Shown in pieces: positions 8,051 to 17,296 of a stretch of DNA of 64,000 nucleotides (position 1 is its first letter; every line of letters begins with the position of its first letter). Both the position numbers and the translations under genes were made by a program. A model generated the notes under the pieces. It worked only from the letters and a program-made list of their open reading frames with translations, was not told the origin of the DNA and did not search any database. The DNA is from Bradyrhizobium daqingense (GTDB lineage Bacteria > Pseudomonadota > Alphaproteobacteria > Rhizobiales > Xanthobacteraceae), in the NCBI RefSeq assembly GCF_021044685.1, contig NZ_CP088014.1, forward strand, positions 310,001 to 374,000, read 5' to 3'.

Positions 8051-10627
8051 CTATCCCATCGCTTCCTTGACCAGCTCGTCGGCGGCTTCCGCCAACAGCT
8101 CGTCTCCAGCTTCGCCATAAACTGACTCGCGGCCGATTTCCAGCATCACGGGCACCGCGAGCGGGGAAACGTGGTCGAGTTCCCGGAGCGTAATTCGGCC
8201 CTGGATGCGCATCAGCATGTCGCTAAGGCGGCGCAGATCGAGGAGGCCGGTGGCGGCATCGGCGCGCGCGGCGCGCAAGAGGACGTGGTCGGCCTGATGC
8301 TTGCGCAGCACGTCGTAGACGAGATCGGTCGAGAACAGCACCTGGCGGCGGCTCTTCTCTTCGCCGGTGTGGCGGCGCGCGATCAGGCCGGAGATGATCG
8401 CGCAATTGCGGAAGGTGCGCTTCATCAAGGCCGATTCGGCCAGCCAGGCTTCGAGGTCATCGCCGAGCATGTCGGGGTCGAACAGCGCATCGAGGTTGAT
8501 CCGGCCGTCGCGAATCATGACCGACATGTCGCCGAGCGCCCACACCGCAATGGCATATTCGTTGGCGACGAAGCCGAGCGGCCGCGCGCGGGCGCGCTCG
8601 AGACGGCGCGTCAGCAGCATGCCGAGGGTCTGATGCGCGAGGCGACCTTCGAAGGGATAGCAGACGAGATAGTGCTTGTTGGCCCGCGGAAAGCTCTCGA
8701 CTAGCAGCTCGCGCACGGCGGGCACCTGCGAAACGTCCTTTTGCAGTGACAGCCAGTCGCGCACCTGCTCCGGCAGGCCGCCCCATGCGCGCCCGTCGTC
8801 GAGCAGGCGGCGCACGCGCTCGGCAAGATAGGTCGAGAGCGGGAATTTGCCGCCCATGTAGGACGGCACCTTGGGATCCTTGTCATGGGCGCGCGAAACA
8901 TAGACCTGGTCCTCGACCAGGGTCTCGTAGCGCACCACCTCGCCCGAGAACACGAACGTATCGCCGGGGCTCAAGCCCTCGATGAAGGCTTCCTCGATCT
9001 CGCCGAGTAGCCTGCCGCCGCGCGCGATCACGCCCGTGGATCCCGCACCGCCGCCGCGCGAGCGCACCAGGCGCACCTTCAGCATGTCGTCCTCGACGAT
9101 GGTGCCGACATTCATACGGTAGCTGTGCCGCACCTTGGGGTTGGCGACGCGCCAGCGGCCCTCCTTGCCCTGCTTGATGCGGGCGAAGCGCTCATAGGTC
9201 TTCAGCGCATAGCCGCCGGAGGCGACGAAGTCGACGACGTCGTCGAAATCCTGGCGAGTAAGATTCGCGTAAGGCGCGGCGGTTCGGACCTCGTTGTAGA
9301 GTTCATCGGAGAAGAACGGCTCGCCGCAGGCGCAGCCGAGCACGTGCTGGGCGAGCACGTCGAGCGCGCCGGTGCGCAAGGGCGGCGTGTCCTGCGCATT
9401 CTCGGCGATGGCATCGATGGCGACGCGGCACTCCAGCACTTCGAAGCGGTTGGCAGGCACCAGCACCGCGCGCGAGGCTTCGTCGAGGCGATGATTGGCG
9501 CGGCCGATGCGCTGCATCAAGCGCGAGGAGCCCTTGGGCGCACCGATATTGACGACGAGATCGACATCGCCCCAGTCGACGCCGAGGTCGAGCGAGGAGG
9601 TGCAGACCACGCCGCGCAAGCGTCCGGCCGACATCGCGTCTTCGACCTTGCGGCGCTGGGCGACGTCGAGCGAGCCGTGATGCAGCGCGATGGCGAGGCC
9701 GTCATCGTTCATGCTCCAGAGATTCTGGAACAGCATCTCGGCCTGGCTGCGGGTGTTGACGAAGACCAGCGTGGTCTTGTTGGCCTTGATCAGCTCGTAG
9801 ATCTCAGGGAGCGCATGACGCGCGCTGTGGCCGGCCCAGGGCAGGCGTTCGCGCGTATCGAGCATCTCAACCTCGGGCGGCGCGGCGCCGCCGGCGACGA
9901 CGATGTCGGCGGCTTCTTCGTTGCCGTCGGGCTGCGGCACCAGGAAGCGCGCGAGCTGATCCGGCTCGGCGACGGTCGCCGACAGGCCGATGGCGCGCAG
10001 CTGCGGCGCGAGGCGCCACAGCCGTGCGAGGCCGAGCGAGAGCAGATCGCCGCGCTTGGACGTCACCAGCGCGTGCAGCTCGTCGAGCACGATGCGCCTC
10101 AGCGATGAGAACAGGAACGGCGCATCGTCGGAGGACAGCAGCAGCGCGAGCTGCTCCGGCGTCGTCAGCAGGACGTCAGGCGGATAGCGCCGCTGGCGCT
10201 GGCGGCGCGACACCGGCGTGTCGCCGGTGCGGGTCTCGACCTTGACCGGCAGATTCATCTCCGCGATCGGACGTTCGAGGTTGCGCGCGATGTCGACCGC
10301 GAGCGCCTTGAGCGGCGAGATGTAGAGCGTGTGCAGGCCGCCGGCGCGCCGCACGTCGCGGCCGGTGGAGACGAGGCTTTTCTTCGCACCTGCGTTCCGC
10401 TCGGCCGCCTGCGTGGAAAGCTCCACCAGCGTCGGCAGAAATCCTGCGAGCGTCTTGCCGGCGCCGGTCGGCGCGATCAGCAGCGCGGACTTGTCCTCGC
10501 GCGCTTTTTCCAACAGCGCCAATTGATGCGCGCGCGGCGACCAGCCGCGGGCCGCGAACCATGCGTTAAAGCGGTCGGGCAGCAGCGCGGGCATCTCGGC
10601 CGGGGATTTGCGGATGCGGGGCGGCAC
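8051..10627 (-). CDS. Ligase-associated DEXH-box helicase (Lhr-like)
   Basis: An 858-residue superfamily 2 helicase. Visible motifs: I, APTGAGKTLAGF (near residue 55); II, DELHALVTSKRGD; III, LSAT; VI, QRIGRANHR; then the long C-terminal Lhr-core region. In alphaproteobacteria this helicase belongs to a four-gene module with PdeM, a beta-CASP exonuclease and an ATP-dependent ligase involved in repair of crosslink or oxidative damage. It is the first gene of a two-gene unit with pdeM. Confidence 0.93.
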   Translation of the reverse strand: MPPRIRKSPAEMPALLPDRFNAWFAARGWSPRAHQLALLEKAREDKSALLIAPTGAGKTLAGFLPTLVELSTQAAERNAGAKKSLVSTGRDVRRAGGLHTLYISPLKALAVDIARNLERPIAEMNLPVKVETRTGDTPVSRRQRQRRYPPDVLLTTPEQLALLLSSDDAPFLFSSLRRIVLDELHALVTSKRGDLLSLGLARLWRLAPQLRAIGLSATVAEPDQLARFLVPQPDGNEEAADIVVAGGAAPPEVEMLDTRERLPWAGHSARHALPEIYELIKANKTTLVFVNTRSQAEMLFQNLWSMNDDGLAIALHHGSLDVAQRRKVEDAMSAGRLRGVVCTSSLDLGVDWGDVDLVVNIGAPKGSSRLMQRIGRANHRLDEASRAVLVPANRFEVLECRVAIDAIAENAQDTPPLRTGALDVLAQHVLGCACGEPFFSDELYNEVRTAAPYANLTRQDFDDVVDFVASGGYALKTYERFARIKQGKEGRWRVANPKVRHSYRMNVGTIVEDDMLKVRLVRSRGGGAGSTGVIARGGRLLGEIEEAFIEGLSPGDTFVFSGEVVRYETLVEDQVYVSRAHDKDPKVPSYMGGKFPLSTYLAERVRRLLDDGRAWGGLPEQVRDWLSLQKDVSQVPAVRELLVESFPRANKHYLVCYPFEGRLAHQTLGMLLTRRLERARARPLGFVANEYAIAVWALGDMSVMIRDGRINLDALFDPDMLGDDLEAWLAESALMKRTFRNCAIISGLIARRHTGEEKSRRQVLFSTDLVYDVLRKHQADHVLLRAARADAATGLLDLRRLSDMLMRIQGRITLRELDHVSPLAVPVMLEIGRESVYGEAGDELLAEAADELVKEAMG

Positions 10628-10691
10628 GGCGTAAGAGGTAAGCCGTGGGGCCGGGTTAGTCGAGGGGGAGTTCGGCGAGATGCTTCTCCGG

Positions 10692-10776
10692 CGTCATGGC
10701 CGGGCTTGTCCCGGCCATCCACGTTCTTGCCGCGGTGACAAAGACGTGGATGCCCGGGACAAGCCCGGGCATGACG
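10692..10776. repeat. Dispersed palindromic repeat, family B
   Basis: Same facing-hairpin layout as 4558-4642: GTCATGGCCGGGCTTGTCCC on the left and GGGACAAGCCCGGGCATGAC on the right, separated by ~30 bp. It lies between two minus-strand genes. Confidence 0.85.
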
Positions 10777-10800
10777 AGTTTGTGGCAGCGCGGAGAGTCC

Positions 10801-12030
10801 CTACTCCGACATCGGCTTGTCGGAGATGTCCCAATCCTTGCCGGTGAAGGTGGAGATGAACAGCGTCTTCATCGGCGTGTAATCCTCGGGCGTGTAGCTG
10901 TAGGTGACGCCGTCGAGGAAATAGGGCGAGTGGAATCCGTTGAGGTTCGAGGCCTGCTTGAGCACGTTGGCGCGGGTGAGTTCGTTGCCGCAGCGGCGCA
11001 GGATTTCGGCCATGCTCGCAGCCTGGCCGTAGCCGGCGAAGGCGATGGTGTTGTCGGGATCGATCGCCGGCGTGTACTTCTTGCGCAGCTCCTCGAACGC
11101 CATCACATCGGGATCCTTCTCCCATTTCGGCAGGCCGACCTCCTTGTTGTAGCGGATGGCGACGATGCCGGTGGCGTTCTCCAGGCCCGCGGCGCTGAGG
11201 ATGGAGCGGCCGGTCGATCCCGCCGACAGCAGCTGCAGCGGCTTCCAGCCGAGCTCGGCCACCTTGCGGATCGATTGCGAAGAGGCCTTACCGGTGGAGA
11301 TGTTGTAGAAGACGTCGGCGCCCGACTTCGAGAGATTGATGAGCTGGGAATCGACCGTCGGCTCGGTGAGATCATAGGTCTGCTCCATGATCACCTGCGC
11401 GGTGCCGCCGGCATCGGCCAGCACCTTCTTGAAGGGACCGAGGAAGTCGCGGCCGAAATCGTCGTTCTGATAGAGGATGCCGATCTTGGCGTTCGGCTTC
11501 ACGGCAACGACGTGCCGGGCCAGGATGCGCGCCTCGGTCGGATAGAGCGGCAGGCCCGCCATGGTCCATTTGAACTCTTTCGGATTGTTCCACTTCGAGG
11601 CGCCGGTGTTGAGCAGGAGCTGCGGCACGCCCTTGGAGTTCAGGTATTTGTGCACGGCGGTCTGCGGCGCGGTGCCGAGCGAACCGTAGAGCGCGAGCAC
11701 CTCTTCCTGCTCGACCAGGCGCCGCGTCGCCTCGACACATTTCGGCGCGCTATAGGCATCGTCCATGGTGAGGAACTTGACCTTGCGCCCGTTGATGCCG
11801 CCCTTCTCGTTCAGCATCTGGAAATAGGCCTCACCCACGCGGCCGAGCACGCCATAGAGCGAACCAGGGCCGGAATGCGGCACGGTCTGCCCGATCTTGA
11901 TCTCGGTGTCGCTGGCGCCGGCATCATATTTCTTTTCTGCGGCCCAGACATAGGGCGCGGGCAGAGTGGATGCGGCGATGGTGGCGAGCGCGGCGGCGCT
12001 GAAATCGCGCCGCGATGGATTCTTGGTCAT
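10801..12030 (-). CDS. Branched-chain amino-acid-type ABC transporter substrate-binding protein
   Basis: 409 residues from the ATG at 12030, which has GGGAGA before it; an upstream in-frame start would add unrelated residues. The N-terminus NPSRRDFSAAALATIAAS is a twin-arginine-like signal sequence ending around AAE. The mature protein is a type I periplasmic-binding fold of the LivK family (IKIGQTVPHSGPGSLYGVLG near the mature start). No permease or ATPase genes are adjacent, so it is an orphan binding protein sitting between two halves of a DNA-repair module. Ligand unknown. Confidence 0.88.
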   Translation of the reverse strand: MTKNPSRRDFSAAALATIAASTLPAPYVWAAEKKYDAGASDTEIKIGQTVPHSGPGSLYGVLGRVGEAYFQMLNEKGGINGRKVKFLTMDDAYSAPKCVEATRRLVEQEEVLALYGSLGTAPQTAVHKYLNSKGVPQLLLNTGASKWNNPKEFKWTMAGLPLYPTEARILARHVVAVKPNAKIGILYQNDDFGRDFLGPFKKVLADAGGTAQVIMEQTYDLTEPTVDSQLINLSKSGADVFYNISTGKASSQSIRKVAELGWKPLQLLSAGSTGRSILSAAGLENATGIVAIRYNKEVGLPKWEKDPDVMAFEELRKKYTPAIDPDNTIAFAGYGQAASMAEILRRCGNELTRANVLKQASNLNGFHSPYFLDGVTYSYTPEDYTPMKTLFISTFTGKDWDISDKPMSE

Positions 12031-12146
12031 TATTGTTTTCTCCCTGGTGCGCGCATTGTGCTGACATCGCAGCTCGGCTCGCAAGTGGGAAGTCGCAGCT
12101 TTGCGACGCAATGACGCTCAAATTGCTACAGATGCAGCGCCTAGAC

Positions 12147-13073
12147 TCAAGTTTTCTCGGCGACGACGACGAGGCCGCGCACCGGCTCGTTGTTCTCATT
12201 GCGCGGCGAGGCCGGCTCCAGCGTGAGAAGCTTCAGTCCGGCTTTCGCGATGGCGCCGCGCACATATTCCGCCGAATGGGCATAGCGCAGGCCGACGCCG
12301 AGCACGATGCCGCTGCCGTCATGCGTCTCCAGCGTGAAGGCGAGCACGCCGCCGGAGACGAGCACGCGCTTTGCCTCGGTGAGCACCGGCGCGAGATCGG
12401 AGAGATAGACGAAGGCATCGGCGGCCACGACGAGGTTCGCACTCGCATCCGCCTGGCCGCGCAGGCCGTCGATCATGTCGGCGACCTCCAGCTCGGCATA
12501 GAGCCCAGTCGCACGCGCCTCCTTGATCATGCCGGGCGACAGATCGATGCCGATGAAATGGTCGACCTGCTTGGCAAACGCAGCGGCCGCAAGCCCGGTG
12601 CCGCAGCCGAGATCGATGGTGCGCTTGAAGAAGGCGGGCTTCTTGCCGGCGACGCGCGCGGCCACCACCGCCTTGAAGATCAGCGCCGGTGCGCGATAGC
12701 CGAGATCGTTGATCAGCGTATGCTCGAAGCGCGGCGCGTACTGATCGAACAGGGCCTGCACATAGGCCTTGGGCATCTCCGCCATCGCCGCGTCTCCGAG
12801 CCGCATCAGATGCAGGCCGGCGCCGTGCTGGTCTCCCGGATCGCAGTCACGCGCCTTGCGAAAGGCTTCGATCGCCTTGTCGCGCTCGCCGAGCTGCTGA
12901 CGGATCTCGCCGAGCGTGAACCAGGCGGAGGTGAAGTTTGGCGCGAGCTCGAGCGCCTGCTCCACGACGTCCGCGGCGGCCGGCAGATCGCCCTTGAGCT
13001 GGAGGTCGCGCGCGAACTCGAAACGACGGTCGGCCATGAGGTCGCCGGAGGTCAGGAACAAGCGCAGGGGCAT
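12147..13073 (-). CDS. TPR-containing SAM-dependent methyltransferase
   Basis: 308 residues. An N-terminal TPR pair (LKGDLPAAADVVEQALELAP and LGERDKAIEAFRKARDCDPG) is joined to a class I methyltransferase domain with motif I TIDLGCGTGLAAAAF. I start at 13073; the longer open frame to 13169 reads through the adjacent repeat and gives the spurious peptide MRGLDPRIH. The fusion resembles the trans-aconitate/biotin-synthesis-like methyltransferases of rhizobia; substrate unknown. Confidence 0.85.
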   Translation of the reverse strand: MPLRLFLTSGDLMADRRFEFARDLQLKGDLPAAADVVEQALELAPNFTSAWFTLGEIRQQLGERDKAIEAFRKARDCDPGDQHGAGLHLMRLGDAAMAEMPKAYVQALFDQYAPRFEHTLINDLGYRAPALIFKAVVAARVAGKKPAFFKRTIDLGCGTGLAAAAFAKQVDHFIGIDLSPGMIKEARATGLYAELEVADMIDGLRGQADASANLVVAADAFVYLSDLAPVLTEAKRVLVSGGVLAFTLETHDGSGIVLGVGLRYAHSAEYVRGAIAKAGLKLLTLEPASPRNENNEPVRGLVVVAEKT

Positions 13074-13085
13074 TGGGGAACCACT

Positions 13086-13172
13086 CGTCATTGCCGGGCT
13101 TTGACCCGGCAATCCATCGAAAAAAAGGAACTCTTTAGGGCGATGGATGCGCGGGTCAAGCCCGCGCATGAC
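13086..13172. repeat. Dispersed palindromic repeat, family B
   Basis: CGTCATTGCCGGGCTTTGAC / CCGGCAATCCATCG faces CGATGGATGCGCGGGTCAAG / CCCGCGCATGACA. A diverged copy lying between the divergent methyltransferase and exonuclease genes. Confidence 0.8.
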
Positions 13173-13209
13173 AGCTTAATTTGGAGCGCCCACTTCCTAT
13201 ATCACCACC

Positions 13210-14247
13210 ATGCGCCCCCAAGACATCCTGCTGCCAACTGCTGCCGGCCTGTGCTGCAAGCCGGGCGGCTTCCACATCGATCCTGTCCGGCCCGTGGAGC
13301 GAGCCGTGATCACCCACGGCCATTCCGACCATGCCCGCGCTGGCCATGGCGCGGTGCTGGCGACGCAGGAAACGCTCGACATGATGCGGCTGCGCTATGG
13401 CGAGAATTTTGCCGGCTCGACACAGGCGATCGCTTACGGCGAGGAGATCCGGCTCGGAGATGTCCGCGTCAAGTTTCACCCAGCCGGCCATGTGCTGGGC
13501 TCGGCGCAGATCGCCGTGACCTGCAAGGACACCTGCATCGTCGCCTCCGGCGACTACAAGGATGCGCCCGACCCGACCTGCACGTCGTTCGAGCTGGTGC
13601 CCTGCGACGTCTTCATCACCGAGGCGACGTTCGGCCTGCCGGTGTTCCGGCATGGCGACGCCGCCGACGAGGTGAAGAAGCTGCTGGCCTCGGTCGCGCT
13701 GTTTCCGGAGCGCGCGCATCTCGTCGGCGCCTATTCCCTCGGCAAGGCCCAGCGCGTGATCGCGCTGCTGCGCCAGGCCCGCTATGAGGCGCCGATCTAT
13801 CTCCACGGCGCGATGGAGACGATCACGCACTACTATCAGAGCCGCGGCATCGACCTCGGCGAGCTCAGGCCGGCGAAGGGCATGAAGAAGGCGGCGCTCG
13901 CCGGCACCATCACGCTGGCGCCGCCGTCGGCGACATCAGATCTCTGGACGCGGCGCTTTCCCGACCCGGTCACTGCCTTCGCCTCGGGTTGGATGCGCGT
14001 GCGCGCCCGCGCGCGGCAGCGCGGCATCGAGCTGCCGCTCGTCATCTCCGACCATGCCGATTGGGACGGCCTCACCGCGACGATCGCAGCGACTGGCGCC
14101 GGCGAGATCTGGGTCACGCACGGCCAGGAAGACGCGCTGGTGCATTGGTGCCGTAGCAAGGGCCTCAAAGCGCAGCCGCTGGATCTCGTCGGCTATGGCG
14201 ACGAGGAGGAGAGCGAGACGCCGATCCAAAACGAGGCCGAGGCATGA
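13210..14247 (+). CDS. Ligase-associated DNA-damage-response exonuclease (MBL/beta-CASP)
   Basis: A 345-residue metallo-beta-lactamase/beta-CASP nuclease of the Artemis/SNM1-like bacterial group. The metal motif is ITHGHSDHARAG near residue 35, with HPAGHVLGSAQ and SGDYKD following, VGAYSLGKAQR in the beta-CASP insert and ISDHADW and WVTHGQEDA towards the C-terminus. It overlaps the ligase gene by 4 bp (ATGA), so the two are translationally coupled. Confidence 0.92.
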   Translation: MRPQDILLPTAAGLCCKPGGFHIDPVRPVERAVITHGHSDHARAGHGAVLATQETLDMMRLRYGENFAGSTQAIAYGEEIRLGDVRVKFHPAGHVLGSAQIAVTCKDTCIVASGDYKDAPDPTCTSFELVPCDVFITEATFGLPVFRHGDAADEVKKLLASVALFPERAHLVGAYSLGKAQRVIALLRQARYEAPIYLHGAMETITHYYQSRGIDLGELRPAKGMKKAALAGTITLAPPSATSDLWTRRFPDPVTAFASGWMRVRARARQRGIELPLVISDHADWDGLTATIAATGAGEIWVTHGQEDALVHWCRSKGLKAQPLDLVGYGDEEESETPIQNEAEA

Positions 14248-15905
14248 ACCGCTTCGCCGAGCTGCTCGACCGCCTCGCCTACGAGCCCGGCCGCAACAAC
14301 AAGCTGCGGCTGATCACCGGCTATTTCCGCGAGGTCGCCGACCCCGATCGCGGCTACGCATTGGCCGCGCTCACCGGCGCGCTCAGCTTCAAGCATGCCA
14401 AGCCCGCATTGATCCGCGACCTCATCGCGGCGCGCACGGATGAGGTGCTGTTCGGGCTCTCCTACGACTATGTCGGCGATCTCTCGGAGACGGTGGCGCT
14501 GATGTGGCCGAAGGCGCCGCTGGCCGCCCACAACAATCCGCCGCCGCCATCCCTCACCGAGGTCGTCACCACGCTGCGCACGCTCGGCAAGACCGAGCTG
14601 CCGAAGCAGCTCGAACGCTGGCTCGACGAGCTCGACGAGACCGGCCGCTGGGCGCTGCTCAAGCTCGTCACCGGTGCGCTTCGCATCGGCATCTCCGCGC
14701 GGCTGGCAAAAACCGCAGCCGCCGCACTCGGCGACAAGGACCCGCATGAGGTCGAGTTGATCTGGCCGGGGCTTGCGCCGCCCTATCTCGACCTGTTCGC
14801 CTGGCTCGAAGGCCGCGGCGACAAGCCGGTCAATCGCGATCCCGCGCCGTTCCGCCCGGTGATGCTCGCGCATGCGATCGAGGACACGGATTTCACCGCG
14901 CTCGATCCCGCCGACTATATCGCCGAATGGAAATGGGACGGCATCCGCGTGCAGGCGGTGGCGGGGCGAGACGAGCACGGGCACATTACCGCGCGGCTCT
15001 ATTCGCGCACCGGCGAGGACATCACCGGCAGCTTTCCGGATCTCGTGCCGTCGCTGCATCTGCCCGGCGCCATCGACGGCGAGCTTCTGATCCTGCGCGA
15101 GGGCCGCGTGCAGACTTTCAACGTCCTGCAGCAGCGGCTGAACCGCAAGGTTGTCTCGCCGAAGCTGATCAAGGAGTTTCCGATCCATCTGCGCGCCTAC
15201 GACCTGCTCGGCGACGACGAGAACGATCTGCGCGAGCTGCCGTTTGCGGAACGGCGCGAGAGGCTCGAGATCTTCATCGCAAAGCTCGGCGATCCCCGCA
15301 TCGACTTGTCGCCCACCGTCCCTTTCGCAAGCTGGGAGGCGCTCACCGCGGCGCGCGCCGATCCCGCCAGTGCCGGCGCCGGCGAGGATGCCGACGCAGT
15401 CGAAGGCGTGATGCTGAAGCGGCGCGATGCGCCTTATCTGCCGGGCCGGCCGAAGGGGCAATGGTGGAAGTGGAAGCGCGATCCGCACATCATCGATGCC
15501 GTGCTGATGTATGCGCAGCGCGGCCACGGTAAGCGCTCGTCCTATTATTCCGACTACACCTTCGGCGTCTGGACCGGCGGCGATGGCGGCGACGAGCTGG
15601 TGCCGGTCGGCAAGGCCTATTTCGGCTTCACCGACGAGGAGCTGTTGCAGATCGACCGCTTCGTCCGCCGCAACACCACCGAAAAATTCGGCCCGGTCCG
15701 CCATGTCGTGCACGAGCCGGACAAGGGCCTCGTGCTGGAGGTCGCGTTCGAGGGGCTGCAACGCTCACCGCGGCACAAATCCGGCGTCGCCATGCGCTTT
15801 CCCCGCATCAGCCGCCTGCGCTGGGACAAGCCGCCGCGGGAAGCGGACAGGCTGGAAACGCTGGAGCGGATGCTGAAGGCGGAGCCGGCGGAGGTGGAGG
15901 TGTGA
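14244..15905 (+). CDS. ATP-dependent DNA ligase (cisplatin-damage-response type)
   Basis: A 553-residue ATP-dependent ligase. The N-terminal ~200 residues form a DNA-binding domain. The adenylation motif EWKWDGIRVQ holds the catalytic Lys in KWDG, followed by RLYSRTGEDI (motif Ia region), IDGELL, EGVMLKRRDAPY and WWKWKRDP (motif V), then an OB-fold. Ligases of this type, unlike LigD, are single-function and partner with the beta-CASP exonuclease, the Lhr-like helicase and PdeM. Those partners are all in this window. Confidence 0.93.
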   Translation: MNRFAELLDRLAYEPGRNNKLRLITGYFREVADPDRGYALAALTGALSFKHAKPALIRDLIAARTDEVLFGLSYDYVGDLSETVALMWPKAPLAAHNNPPPPSLTEVVTTLRTLGKTELPKQLERWLDELDETGRWALLKLVTGALRIGISARLAKTAAAALGDKDPHEVELIWPGLAPPYLDLFAWLEGRGDKPVNRDPAPFRPVMLAHAIEDTDFTALDPADYIAEWKWDGIRVQAVAGRDEHGHITARLYSRTGEDITGSFPDLVPSLHLPGAIDGELLILREGRVQTFNVLQQRLNRKVVSPKLIKEFPIHLRAYDLLGDDENDLRELPFAERRERLEIFIAKLGDPRIDLSPTVPFASWEALTAARADPASAGAGEDADAVEGVMLKRRDAPYLPGRPKGQWWKWKRDPHIIDAVLMYAQRGHGKRSSYYSDYTFGVWTGGDGGDELVPVGKAYFGFTDEELLQIDRFVRRNTTEKFGPVRHVVHEPDKGLVLEVAFEGLQRSPRHKSGVAMRFPRISRLRWDKPPREADRLETLERMLKAEPAEVEV

Positions 15906-15947
15906 GGCGCGTACCGAGCTAGACTTTGGCAGCGCCTGAGCGCGCGC

Positions 15948-16079
15948 CTCGTCCTTCGAGAGGACCGCTTCGCGGTCTCCTCAGGATGAGGCTAATCGGC
16001 GTCGGCGCCCGCTTCGACTGCTGCCGCGCACTCCGTCCTCATCCTGAGGAGCCCGCGAAGCGGGCGTCTCGAAGGATGG
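15948..16079. repeat. Dispersed palindromic repeat, family A
   Basis: CTCGTCCTTCGAGAGGACCG / CGGTCTCCTCAGGATGAGG faces CCTCATCCTGAGGAGCCCGC / GCGGGCGTCTCGAAGGATGG: two copies of the family A hairpin in opposite orientation. Confidence 0.85.
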
Positions 16080-16226
16080 CGGTCGGGAAACACTCCTATG
16101 AGGCCGCGGGAAGATGACTGACTGGCCCGAATTAAACTCCCGTAACCCGATTGACGGCCGGACCCGGGTTCCCCATGTGCCCCGCCGTGACCTATAATGG
16201 GGTCGAATCCCCGCGAGGAGTTTGAG

Positions 16227-16529
16227 ATGGTCCAAGACGTCAGAGATTTGCCGGCCGGCCGCAGCGATGGCCTGAACCGCTTTCTCGGCGGCTCGCCGCT
16301 GGCGGTCGCGTTTCGCCTGGTCCTGCTCTCGATCCTGGTCGGCGTCGTGCTGGCGGCGATCGGTTTCGATCCCTGGAACATCCTCTACAGCATCCAGCTG
16401 CTGTTCCAGCGGCTCTGGGATCTCGGATTCGACACGATCAACTGGCTGTGGCGCTATTTCCTGCTTGGCGCGGTCATCGTGATCCCGATCTGGCTGCTCT
16501 CGCGCGTGTTCGGCGCGCCGCGCCGCTGA
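16227..16529 (+). CDS. Small membrane protein, DUF6460-like
   Basis: 100 residues from the ATG at 16227, which has GAGGAG eight bases before it; a GTG/ATG further upstream is less likely. There are two hydrophobic segments, LVLLSILVGVVLAAIGF and YFLLGAVIVIPIWLLSRVF, with a short amphipathic stretch between. It resembles small rhizobial membrane proteins grouped as DUF6460; no function known. The MBL gene starts 31 bp after its stop and may be co-transcribed. Confidence 0.75.
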   Translation: MVQDVRDLPAGRSDGLNRFLGGSPLAVAFRLVLLSILVGVVLAAIGFDPWNILYSIQLLFQRLWDLGFDTINWLWRYFLLGAVIVIPIWLLSRVFGAPRR

Positions 16530-16560
16530 TTCCGGATCATAATTAGGGAGCCCGCAGCCG

Positions 16561-17295
16561 ATGCAACTGCGCTTTGTCGGCTGCGGTGACGCCTTCGGCT
16601 CGGGTGGCAGACTCAACACCTGCTTCCACGTCTCGGGGCGAAAGAGCAATTTCCTGATCGATTGCGGCGCGTCGGCCCTGCCGGCGCTGAAGCGGCTCGA
16701 GATCGCGTGTGACGACATCGATCTCATCCTCATCACGCATTTCCACGGCGACCATTTTGCCGGGCTGCCGTTCTTCCTGCTCGATGCGCAATTCTCGCGG
16801 CGGACGCGGCCGCTGACGATTGCGGGCCCGGAAGGTATCGAAACGCGGCTCCGCGCAGTGATGGAAGCGCTGTTCGAGCACTCCTCCAAGACCAAGCAGC
16901 GTTTCGAGCTCAACGTGGTCGAACTAGCGCCTCGGCAAAGCCAAGGCTTTGGCGCGGTGACGGTGACGCCCTACCCCGTCGTGCACGGCGAATCCGGCGG
17001 ACCGTTCCTGGCCTATCGCGTCGAGACCGAGGGCCGCACGCTCGCCTACAGCGCCGACACCGAATGGACGGAGACGCTCATTCCGCTGGCGCATGGCGCG
17101 GACCTTTTCATTGCGGAAGCCTATATGTACGAGAATGTGGTCAAGAACCATCTCAGCCTGAAGACCTTGGAACAGTATCTGCCCGCCATCGGCGCAAAAC
17201 GTCTCGTCCTCACCCATATGAGCGACGACGTGCTGTCGCGCCTCGACGACATCGCGCATCTCGCCGCCGAAGACGGCATGGTGCTCGTGTTCTGA
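16561..17295 (+). CDS. MBL-fold metallo-hydrolase, ribonuclease Z-like
   Basis: A 244-residue metallo-beta-lactamase protein of the RNase Z/phosphodiesterase type. The start MQLRFVGCGDAFGSGGR and the metal motif ITHFHGDHFAGLPF (near residue 59) are typical, with YPVVHGESGG, YSADTEWT and LTHMSDDV supplying later ligands. It lacks the long flexible arm of true tRNA 3'-processing RNase Z, so it more likely acts on small phosphodiesters or is of unknown specificity. One base separates it from the MATE gene. Confidence 0.85.
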   Translation: MQLRFVGCGDAFGSGGRLNTCFHVSGRKSNFLIDCGASALPALKRLEIACDDIDLILITHFHGDHFAGLPFFLLDAQFSRRTRPLTIAGPEGIETRLRAVMEALFEHSSKTKQRFELNVVELAPRQSQGFGAVTVTPYPVVHGESGGPFLAYRVETEGRTLAYSADTEWTETLIPLAHGADLFIAEAYMYENVVKNHLSLKTLEQYLPAIGAKRLVLTHMSDDVLSRLDDIAHLAAEDGMVLVF

Positions 17296-17296
17296 C

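Noticed and set aside
14193..15761. A 522-codon open frame antisense to the ligase
   Set aside because: No motifs, and the ligase on the other strand has every expected motif.
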